DNA of 11,683 nt from Firmicutes bacterium CAG:646 (GTDB lineage Bacteria > Bacillota > Clostridia > Lachnospirales > Lachnospiraceae). Location of the stretch: positions 1-11,683 of the forward strand of contig HF995370.1 in assembly GCA_000432335.1 (NCBI GenBank). The letters run 5' to 3'. This document shows positions 6,524-11,683 of the stretch, in pieces. The notes under the pieces are model-generated. The model made no database searches and was not told the origin of the DNA. It saw only the letters and a list, made by a program, of their open reading frames with translations. Numbering within the stretch: position 1 is the first letter of the stretch; every line of letters begins with the position of its first letter. A program made the position numbers and the translations under genes.

Positions 6524-6552
6524 TAAGACACAGGGTTAGGTGTCTTATTTTT
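6524..6552 (+). terminator. Intrinsic terminator upstream of the scaffold gene
   Basis: TAAGACAC (6524-6531) is perfectly complementary to GTGTCTTA (6540-6547). The loop is 8 bases and five T residues follow (6548-6552). It is the second terminator-like hairpin in the run of structural genes and lies about 70 bases before the scaffold start. An alternative CCCT-AGGG helix (6519-6522 with 6532-6535) would disrupt it, so it could act as an attenuator. That is speculative. Confidence 0.7.
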
Positions 6553-6620
6553 ATGCCATGAAATACGGGTTGGCATCCGGAATATACAGCCGTACGGGCT
6601 TAAAACGGAGGAGAAAACCT
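6553..6620 (+). promoter_or_regulatory. Structured leader and RBS of the scaffold gene
   Basis: This leader holds a 6-bp hairpin, ATGCCA (6553-6558) with TGGCAT (6571-6576). It also has CCGT (6590-6593), which can pair with ACGG (6605-6608) at the edge of the SD GGAGGAG (6607-6613). The SD serves ATG 6621. The pairing would partly hide the SD and could tune scaffold translation. No promoter is evident here. Confidence 0.4.
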
Positions 6621-7217
6621 ATGTATAAAATCATGAATAATCCTTACATCAGACAGCCATTCTTTGCGGCGGATGATGGCGGTGCGGGAGGCGCCGGTGG
6701 AGACGGCAACCAGGAGGAAAATGCTGGGGGTGACGACCCGGACGGAGAAGATTCGGACGAAGACGGAGAACCTGAGAAAAAGTACACACAGGCAGAAGTA
6801 GACGCTACCGTGGAAAAACGTCTTGCCAGAGAAAAAAGAAAGTGGCAGCGTTCTCAGAAGGAACAGGAAAAACAGGAAGAAGATAAAAAAGAAGAAGACG
6901 GTGAAGGACCAGATAAGGAAGAGTTAAAGAAGGAACGGAGCCGTAACCAGAAACTGACGATGCGGCTTGCCTGTTATGAAGCGGGTGTACCGAAAGATTC
7001 TGTAAAAGACGTGACTGCGCTCGCGAAGTCCTACATGGAAGAAGATGAGGATCTGGATTTTGAAGATGCGATTGAAAAAGTGTTGAAGAAGTATCCTCAG
7101 TTCAAAGGCGAAGAAGGCAGTGAGAAAGGCAGCTGGGGACAGCGACAGAAGGGAAAGGGCGCAAAGACAGAAAAGAGTCTGGAAGATGAAATTACCGCAG
7201 CATTATACAGAGAATAG
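6621..7217 (+). CDS. Phage scaffolding protein (DUF4355-like)
   Basis: The protein has 198 residues from ATG 6621, which has GGAGGAG at 6607-6613. The longer reading from GTG 6540 would start inside the terminator hairpin and is rejected. The N-terminus is Gly/Asp/Glu-rich and disordered (DDGGAGGAGGDGNQEENAGG at about 16-35). It is followed by KKYTQAEVDATVEKRLAREK (about 53-72), a signature of DUF4355 scaffold-like proteins, then a long charged coiled coil (about 72-115). The C-terminus is basic (KGSWGQRQKGKGAKTEKS). Scaffold proteins guide capsid shell assembly inside the prohead and leave before packaging. The acidic, helical, low-complexity make-up and the position directly before the major capsid gene both support this role. 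Confidence 0.88.
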   Translation: MYKIMNNPYIRQPFFAADDGGAGGAGGDGNQEENAGGDDPDGEDSDEDGEPEKKYTQAEVDATVEKRLAREKRKWQRSQKEQEKQEEDKKEEDGEGPDKEELKKERSRNQKLTMRLACYEAGVPKDSVKDVTALAKSYMEEDEDLDFEDAIEKVLKKYPQFKGEEGSEKGSWGQRQKGKGAKTEKSLEDEITAALYRE

Positions 7218-7232
7218 AAAGGATGATGAAAA

Positions 7233-8213
7233 ATGGCACAGTTTACCTTAGATGATGCAAAGAAACTCTCTCAGAGCAAGCTTACCAACCACGTGATTGA
7301 CGAATTCCGAAAATCCCCTTTGATGGATGCCATGGTATTTGATGATTGCGTAAAACCACAGGGAGGAAATTCCCTGACGTATGTATATAACAGGGTATCG
7401 ACCTATCCGACGGCAGAAGGAAGGGAGATCAATAAGGAATATGCTACGAAAGATGTGGCAAAAACGAATCAGATCACTACGAATCTGAAAGTCTTTGGTG
7501 GGGCCTTCGATCTGGACCGTGTATTGATCAATAATGAAAAACAGGTGGTAACCAATCAGCTGGTATTCCAGATGGACCAGAAGATCAAAGCAGTACGGGC
7601 ATTGTTTAACGACTGGTTTGTAAATGGCGACAGCGCAACAGATGTAAAATCTTTTGACGGTCTGAATAAGGCGATCAAAGGAACGAAGACAGATCATACG
7701 CTGAAAGCAGTGCTGGATATGTCTTCTGCTGAAGCGATCGAAAAGAACTGGAAATCGTTCCTGTACTATATCCGCCAGACTTTGAAACTGATGGATGGTA
7801 CTCCGGATATTATGGTAGTGAATGACGATATGTTTGCCGTATTCCAGACAGTTGCTGACTATTCCGCCCAGTTTACAGCTACAAAGAGTGATCTGGGATC
7901 TGAGATCGTTACGTATGGAAATACAAAGATCATGAAGATGGGGGATAAACCAGGAAAATCAAAACAGATCATTGAGACCAGCGAAGAGGATGGTACTTCT
8001 CCGATCTATTTTGCACGTTTGGGTCTGGATGGAGTCCATGCAGTGACACCGGACGGGCAGAAAGCGCCGAAGACGTACCTTCCAAATCTTTCTCTTCCGG
8101 GAGCGGTAAAGACCGGAGAAGTGGAGATGATCGCTGCTATGACCGTGAAAGCAACAAAAAGTGCTGCTGTTTTACGGGGCATCAAGGTGGCGCCTGCAGC
8201 AAGTGAAATGTAG
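7233..8213 (+). CDS. Major capsid protein (HK97-fold type)
   Basis: The protein has 326 residues, the usual length for Gram-positive siphophage capsids without a separate delta domain. Features include an N-terminal helix (AQFTLDDAKKLSQSKLTNHV), a glycine-containing loop region (PQGGNSLTYVYNR at about 42-54) corresponding to the E-loop, a central WFVNGD segment (about 129-134), a P-domain-like helix (about 165-200) followed by the MVVNDDMF strand (about 194-201), and a beta-rich C-terminus (GEVEMIAAMTVKATKSAAVL). It forms the shell hexamers and pentamers. ATG 7233 follows AAAGG at 7218-7222, and the scaffold stop is 15 bases upstream. High expression is expected. Fold family is inferred from context and general pattern rather than from a diagnostic motif. 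Confidence 0.9.
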   Translation: MAQFTLDDAKKLSQSKLTNHVIDEFRKSPLMDAMVFDDCVKPQGGNSLTYVYNRVSTYPTAEGREINKEYATKDVAKTNQITTNLKVFGGAFDLDRVLINNEKQVVTNQLVFQMDQKIKAVRALFNDWFVNGDSATDVKSFDGLNKAIKGTKTDHTLKAVLDMSSAEAIEKNWKSFLYYIRQTLKLMDGTPDIMVVNDDMFAVFQTVADYSAQFTATKSDLGSEIVTYGNTKIMKMGDKPGKSKQIIETSEEDGTSPIYFARLGLDGVHAVTPDGQKAPKTYLPNLSLPGAVKTGEVEMIAAMTVKATKSAAVLRGIKVAPAASEM

Positions 8214-8224
8214 AGGGGTACAAA

Positions 8225-8602
8225 ATGGAATATGTAGACCGGGAATATTATGACAGTGTTTTCAAAGGGGAACCCATTGCAAAGGATGAGTTCCCTTCCC
8301 TTCTGGGAAGAGCATCGGAACTTGTGGAAGAAATGTGTATGTATCGGATACTTCCGGAAAAGATGGAAACATACGGAACGTTTATACAGGAGAGGGTAAA
8401 GAAAGCAATCTGCGCCCAGATAGAATATCTGGATGCCAATGGAGGAAGCGATCTGGATACCGGGGCAAGCCTGCAAAGTGCAAGCTTGGGGAAATTCAGT
8501 TATTCCGGTACTTCTGATGGAAACGCTGCACAAAGTCTTTATGCTCCCAGGGCAATGCGTATTTTAGCCCCTACAGGGCTTTTGTACCGTGGAGGTGATT
8601 AA
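8225..8602 (+). CDS. Head-tail connector (SPP1 gp15/HK97 gp6-like adaptor)
   Basis: The protein has 125 residues. Residues 1-75 are predicted all-helical (DREYYDSVFKGEPI, LLGRASELVEEMCMYRI, FIQERVKKAICAQIEYL). This is the pattern of gp6/gp15-type adaptors, which form a ring under the portal after packaging. The C-terminal 40 residues are Ser/Gly/Ala-rich (SASLGKFSYSGTSDGNAAQS), followed by ARMILAPTGL-like residues (APRAMRILAPTGLLYRGGD). In adaptors of this type the tail reaches into the portal. ATG 8225 has GAGGGG at 8213-8218 six bases upstream. The position immediately after the major capsid gene is canonical for the first connector. Confidence 0.85.
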   Translation: MEYVDREYYDSVFKGEPIAKDEFPSLLGRASELVEEMCMYRILPEKMETYGTFIQERVKKAICAQIEYLDANGGSDLDTGASLQSASLGKFSYSGTSDGNAAQSLYAPRAMRILAPTGLLYRGGD

Positions 8603-8604
8603 GA

Positions 8605-8958
8605 TTGAAGGCAATTCCAAAATCGATGTTACAGCAGGAAGGAAGGCTCATGGGGACGATTACAGACGGCTGGACGACATCAGAACCGGAAATTTTGGCA
8701 GAGCTTAAAAATATCAGGATCGAGCCGTCCAGTAAAGTAATCAGAGATAAAAACAACGTGGAATGGCAGCTGGCAGCAGTATTGTTTTTTGACTGCAAAA
8801 ATAGTAGTCCGAACGGAACAGTATTCCGGGAAGATCAGGTAGTGGATTTTCAAGGGGAAAAGTTCCGGATCATTTCGGTGGAACCACTTTATGATAAGCG
8901 CCGGCTGCATCATTATGAGATAGGGATGGTGAGATATGCCAGCAAAAGTAAAAGTTGA
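8605..8958 (+). CDS. Minor capsid protein / head-closure (stopper) protein, TTG start
   Basis: The protein has 117 residues and resembles the Minor_capsid_1 (SPP1 gp16-like stopper) type. The start is TTG 8605, supported by a strong GGAGGTGAT at 8591-8599 with 9-base spacing and a location 2 bases after the previous stop. No ATG nearby has a comparable SD. It is beta-rich, with KVIRDKNNVEWQLAAVLFFD (about 44-63), NGTVFREDQVVDFQGEKFRI (about 70-89) and VEPLYDKRRLHHYEIGMVRY at the end, as in small beta-barrel stopper proteins that close the head after packaging. The gene overlaps the next one by 23 bases. Confidence 0.82.
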   Translation: MKAIPKSMLQQEGRLMGTITDGWTTSEPEILAELKNIRIEPSSKVIRDKNNVEWQLAAVLFFDCKNSSPNGTVFREDQVVDFQGEKFRIISVEPLYDKRRLHHYEIGMVRYASKSKS

Positions 8959-9361
8959 GATCCATAAACCTCGGGCGATGGCAAAGATCAGGGCGGCGGG
9001 GAATCAGGGACTTACCGATGTACGGGATGAGATCATTGACGATATCAACCGTTATGTTCCTAAAAGCGGCGGCTCTCCACAGAATGGAGGGGGAGGAGAT
9101 TTGCGGCGAAGCGCAGAACTCCATTCCGATCAGCAGGCAAAGGACGGGAACTTAAAAGTCCGCTGGGATACTCCTTATGCTCAGTACCAGCATGAAGGAA
9201 AAGTGATGCATGGAACCCCAAAGACAAGAACCTATGGACCGGAGCAGCTGAAATATACGGAACCCATGGCGAGAAAAGAATGGGAACAGTATGCAGAGCG
9301 GAAACATGGCGCAGACTGGAGCCTTGCGATTGAAGAAGCTATGAAAAGTCATATGCGGTAG
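8936..9361 (+). CDS. Minor capsid protein / head-tail joining protein (Minor_capsid_2 type)
   Basis: The protein has 141 residues. It begins with a strand plus long helix (KVKVEIHKPRAMAKIRAAGN, then DVRDEIIDDINRYVPKSGG) and continues with LRRSAELHSDQQ, VRWDTPYAQYQHEGKVMHG (about 80-98) and a helical end (ARKEWEQYAERKHG). The 'TPYAQYQHEGKVMHG' motif is characteristic of the gp10/Minor_capsid_2 family of head-tail joining proteins. ATG 8936 lies inside the stopper gene (23-base overlap) with only a weak SD (GGTGAG at 8930-8935), so translation is probably coupled. A Gly-rich loop (GGSPQNGGGGD) lies at about 45-55. Confidence 0.82.
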   Translation: MPAKVKVEIHKPRAMAKIRAAGNQGLTDVRDEIIDDINRYVPKSGGSPQNGGGGDLRRSAELHSDQQAKDGNLKVRWDTPYAQYQHEGKVMHGTPKTRTYGPEQLKYTEPMARKEWEQYAERKHGADWSLAIEEAMKSHMR

Positions 9362-9372
9362 AAAGGACAAAG

Positions 9373-9744
9373 ATGGAAGAATTGTTATTGAATATCCAGA
9401 AAATCTGTAAAGAAGAGCTGGGATTGGATGTGAATCTGTCGGAATTGAAAAGTGATGGAGGAATTTATGCGGAACTGGGACCTGTAACTACTAAAAGCTA
9501 TATCCGTATGGCAGGAGAAGTTCAACGGGCGCCGGTTCTGTTTATGTGTAAATCTTCCATGGAGCCGGAATGCATCCGAACGCTAAACAGGATATGCAGC
9601 CATCTCAGACGGAACAAGCGGAAGTTGGAGGGAAAAAGCTGCCGGATCCGTACACTGGAAATAGAGTCCGCCTCACATAAAACAGGAAGGACGGAAGACT
9701 TGCAGGTGGTGTATTCCTGCATCCTTCAGATTGAAATTTATTGA
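9373..9744 (+). CDS. Minor capsid / tail-terminator-like protein (Minor_capsid_3 type)
   Basis: The protein has 123 residues with an alpha/beta pattern: N-terminal helix (LLLNIQKICKEELGL), strands around YAELGPV and APVLFMC, a helix (PECIRTLNRICSHLRRNK) and a final strand pair (LQVVYSCILQIEIY). This is the layout of tail-terminator/completion proteins, which cap the tail tube at the head side. ATG 9373 has AAAGGA at 9362-9367. The position between the joining protein and the major tail protein matches that role in Gram-positive siphophages. Family name is by position and pattern, not by a diagnostic motif. Confidence 0.75.
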   Translation: MEELLLNIQKICKEELGLDVNLSELKSDGGIYAELGPVTTKSYIRMAGEVQRAPVLFMCKSSMEPECIRTLNRICSHLRRNKRKLEGKSCRIRTLEIESASHKTGRTEDLQVVYSCILQIEIY

Positions 9745-9760
9745 AAAGGAGATAAGAAGA

Positions 9761-10261
9761 ATGAAGTTAGGTGAATTAATGAAAGGCTATACCCCCAATC
9801 AGGATTATGAAGGGTTTGCTACAAACGATGATTATGTTCTGGCGATTAATACGGGTGAGGCTGTCAAAGAAGCAGATTATGAGGTAGTTGAAATGGGTGT
9901 GTCCGGGCTGGATTCCCAGATGAACCCGATCACACAGGATAAGACGTATATCCGGGCAGGACAGTCAACAATGAAAACGGGTACTCAGAGGAGCTTTAAA
10001 GTTTCCGGAGACCGTTATGTGGGTGATCCTGCGCAGGATTTTATGCTTGCCCACAAAATGAAATATGGAACAGGAAATAACGTGGTGACGGACTATGTAT
10101 ATTTTTGTCTGTTAAATGGAAAAGGTGAGAAAGGAAAAGTATCCATTATTGTAAACTCTGATGGAAGTGGAAATGCAGGGGAATCTTCTGCAGTGGATAT
10201 TGAACTGAAAAAGTCAGGAAGTATTCCAACGGAATATACATATGCTGCTGAAGAAGCGTAG
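9761..10261 (+). CDS. Major tail (tube) protein
   Basis: The protein has 166 residues from ATG 9761, with GGAG at 9748-9751. A longer reading from TTG 9731 overlaps the previous gene and lacks an SD, so it is rejected. The sequence is beta-rich, with short Gly/Asn/Asp turns: DDYVLAINTGEAV, EADYEVVEMGVSGLDSQMNP, then KTYIRAGQSTMKTGTQRSFK (about 68-87), NNVVTDYVYFCLLNGKGEKG (about 109-128) and IVNSDGSGNAGESSAVDIEL. This is the tail-tube-protein pattern, in which hexameric rings stack on the tape measure to form the channel. It is shorter than many tube proteins and has no extra C-terminal Ig domain. Together with the next genes this indicates a long non-contractile tail; no sheath gene is present. 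Confidence 0.85.
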   Translation: MKLGELMKGYTPNQDYEGFATNDDYVLAINTGEAVKEADYEVVEMGVSGLDSQMNPITQDKTYIRAGQSTMKTGTQRSFKVSGDRYVGDPAQDFMLAHKMKYGTGNNVVTDYVYFCLLNGKGEKGKVSIIVNSDGSGNAGESSAVDIELKKSGSIPTEYTYAAEEA

Positions 10262-10269
10262 GAGGAACG

Positions 10270-10623
10270 ATGAAAGGGAAAATTGTTGGAGTGCAGGTAG
10301 AATTGGATCAGCTCACGAATCCGATCACAGCGAAACGTTATGAAGAAAATATGGAAGAGATTATGAGGAAGATCCATGAAGCGCAGAAGATTGAGGATGG
10401 GGCAGAAGGCATTGCGATTCAGTGCCAGGCTATCCGGGAGGCGCTTACAGAAATGTTCGGAGAAGAGAAAAGCGTGCAAATACTTGGAACAAAAGAAGAG
10501 GAGACTTTGTTCCGAAGCTTGGATGCATTTGAAGACTATGTGAATATTTATCCAAAACAGGTAGCGCCGATACTTGAAAAACGGGCAGCAAAGTATAATA
10601 TCGCCCGTCTGGATGGACGCTAA
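10270..10623 (+). CDS. Tail assembly chaperone, gpG-like
   Basis: The protein has 117 residues, predicted mainly helical (NPITAKRYEENMEEIMRKIH, AEGIAIQCQAIREALTEMFG, FRSLDAFEDYVNIYP), with acidic and basic helices. It sits between the major tail protein and a Gp15-family gene, directly upstream of the tape measure, the usual place of the gpG-type tail assembly chaperone that coats the tape measure during tail building. ATG 10270 has AGGAGG at 10260-10265. The reading frame (1) and that of the next gene (2) overlap by 11 bases with a +1 relation, so a read-through G-T fusion is conceivable. No classical slippery site is visible. Confidence 0.75.
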   Translation: MKGKIVGVQVELDQLTNPITAKRYEENMEEIMRKIHEAQKIEDGAEGIAIQCQAIREALTEMFGEEKSVQILGTKEEETLFRSLDAFEDYVNIYPKQVAPILEKRAAKYNIARLDGR

Positions 10624-11254
10624 CATTCTTCTGGATTGGCTGCCCCAAACAGTGCTGGTGGGAGGTGCGGAATATCAGATACGCTCTGATTTTCGTACCT
10701 CTATTTTGTTTGAAACCATGATGCGGAGCAATTTGAACAGCTGGGAGAAATTAAATCAGATCTTGAATATATATTATCCGGTGACTCCACCCGACAGGCA
10801 GGAAGCTATCCAGAAAGCGTTATGGTTTTATAATTGCGGAAAAGAAAAGGAACAGAAAGAGGAGAAAAATAAAACCAGAGCGCAGTTTAAAAAAGATCGG
10901 GTATCGTATAGCTTTGAGCAGGATGCGCCTTATATTTACGCAGCATTTATGGAGGTTTACAAAATAAATTTACAGCGTATACCAAGTAAGGAGCTCCACT
11001 GGTGGGAGTTTGTGGCTTTGTTTGATTCCCTTCCGGATGATTGCAAGATTCGGAAGATCATGTACTGGCGTACCTGCGATACCAGTGGAATGGCTAGAAA
11101 AGAAGTACAGCGGATCAATGAACTCAGAAAGGCATATGAATTGAAAGATGATGCATCGGTGCAGGCGAAGGTGACGCTTGCCCAGCGGAATCAGAAGATG
11201 CAGGAGTACGTGAAGCGAAGGTTTCAGGAGGTGAACGGCAGTGGGGTACAGTAA
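10613..11254 (+). CDS. Phage Gp15-family protein, second tail assembly chaperone (gpGT-like)
   Basis: The protein has 213 residues from ATG 10613. It starts DANILLDWLPQTVLVGGAEY, includes IRSDFRTSILFETMM (about 23-37), a Lys/Glu-rich linker (KEKEQKEEKNKTRAQFKKDR at about 82-101) and FEQDAPYIYAAFMEVYKINL with LHWWEFVALFDSLPDD (about 131-146). The 'DAPYIYAAF...WWEF..LF..LP' pattern is typical of the Gp15 family. The ATG lies inside the preceding gene and has no recognisable SD; the next in-frame upstream starts also lack one. Synthesis therefore depends on coupling or on ribosomal frameshifting from the upstream gene. The frame is open upstream only to about 10565. Confidence 0.82.
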   Translation: MDANILLDWLPQTVLVGGAEYQIRSDFRTSILFETMMRSNLNSWEKLNQILNIYYPVTPPDRQEAIQKALWFYNCGKEKEQKEEKNKTRAQFKKDRVSYSFEQDAPYIYAAFMEVYKINLQRIPSKELHWWEFVALFDSLPDDCKIRKIMYWRTCDTSGMARKEVQRINELRKAYELKDDASVQAKVTLAQRNQKMQEYVKRRFQEVNGSGVQ

Positions 11255-11683
11255 AGATGGCAGTATAGAAATTGACGTATCTTTAAATATGGAGCAGATA
11301 GACCGGGATTTTGACCAGCTCGTGAAAGAGGCAAAGGCAAGTGTAAAATCCGTGGTCAGGGTGTCTGCTGATATTGCCACTGCCATGGAAGAAACTGGTA
11401 CAGGTGCAAGGCAGGCAGGACAGGAGATAGAAAAAGCGTCAAAGGGAATGGAAAATTCCCTGGAAAAGGCGGAAGAGAGTGCAGAAGGATTAAAAAAAGA
11501 GACGCAGGGGCTGGGGGAAGAAACAGAAAAAACCAGCAGAGAACAGGAAGATCTGGGAGATCAGACAGAAAAGACCAGACAGACAGTGGATAAATCCAGA
11601 GAATCCTTTTTGCATTGGGGAGATGTGGCAAAAGCGTCAGTAAAAGGTGTGGCGATTGTGGCAGGCACACTCTTTGCAGCCAT
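11241..11683 (+). CDS. Tail tape measure protein, N-terminal part (runs off the window)
   Basis: This gene is partial at its 3' end: 147 codons are present and the frame is open to the window edge. The start is GTG 11241, with AGGAGG at 11226-11231 nine bases upstream, inside the end of the Gp15-family gene (14-base overlap). The product begins GYSKDGSIEIDVSLNMEQID, followed by a long, strongly charged heptad-like region rich in E, K and Q (about 50-125) with repeated 'ETEKT'-like units. It then turns hydrophobic (VKGVAIVAGTLFAA). This is the N-terminal pattern of tape measure proteins, which set tail length and are ejected ahead of DNA. Position after the chaperone pair is canonical. Total length cannot be seen. 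Confidence 0.85.
   Translation, partial: MGYSKDGSIEIDVSLNMEQIDRDFDQLVKEAKASVKSVVRVSADIATAMEETGTGARQAGQEIEKASKGMENSLEKAEESAEGLKKETQGLGEETEKTSREQEDLGDQTEKTRQTVDKSRESFLHWGDVAKASVKGVAIVAGTLFAA

Noticed and set aside
6540..6620. Longer scaffold start at GTG 6540 (27 extra residues)
   Set aside because: The start lies inside the 3' arm of a terminator hairpin without an SD. ATG 6621 has GGAGGAG at good spacing.
11356..11670. 104-residue minus-strand open frame rich in Leu and Pro
   Set aside because: It is the antisense of the charged coiled-coil region of the tape measure gene, which has a clear SD and start.
1..11683. CRISPR array, tRNA, insertion sequence or attachment site
   Set aside because: No regularly spaced repeats, cloverleaf, transposase or integrase gene was seen. 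Integration functions, if present, lie outside the window.

Overview
This window is the left part of the late (packaging, head and tail) region of a tailed bacteriophage or prophage of siphovirus type, most likely from a Gram-positive anaerobe of the Bacillota. I would guess a Lachnospiraceae-like gut host. The reasons are strong purine-rich Shine-Dalgarno sites before nearly every gene, moderate-to-low GC, all genes on one strand with tight or overlapping junctions, and a gene order typical of SPP1/Listeria-like siphophages. The host assignment is inference from style, not from a marker gene.

Region 1 (1-1029) is an accessory cassette. A hairpin lies at the left edge, followed by a near-consensus sigma-A promoter (119-147). 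Two translationally coupled AT-rich genes come next: a DUF4065/Panacea (SocA-like) protein and a small protein with two predicted membrane segments. A strong intrinsic terminator (971-996) closes the unit. This looks like a self-contained 'moron' and possibly a toxin-antitoxin or exclusion module.

Region 2 (1030-6222) holds the packaging and portal genes: small terminase, large terminase (ATPase and nuclease motifs visible), an SPP1-gp6-like portal, and a minor capsid protein 2 homologue. The last carries an unusual C-terminal extension of about 115 residues with a His/Gly-rich segment. A small 83-residue gene overlaps its stop codon, and an intrinsic terminator follows directly. The layout resembles the phage MuF-type polymorphic toxin plus immunity arrangement.

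Region 3 (6223-6620) is a small 69-residue gene lying between two intrinsic terminators. A 13-base perfect match to the anti-anti-Shine-Dalgarno sequence overlaps its stop codon and has no start codon behind it. A structured 5' leader for the scaffold gene follows.

Region 4 (6621-11683) is the head and tail assembly run: DUF4355-type scaffold, major capsid, head-tail connector, three minor capsid/head-completion/tail-terminator-type proteins, major tail (tube) protein, a tail-assembly-chaperone pair (gpG-like and Gp15-like) and the N-terminal part of the tape measure protein, which runs off the right edge. Together these genes would package DNA through the portal, build and mature the head, close it with connectors, and build a long non-contractile tail around the tape measure.
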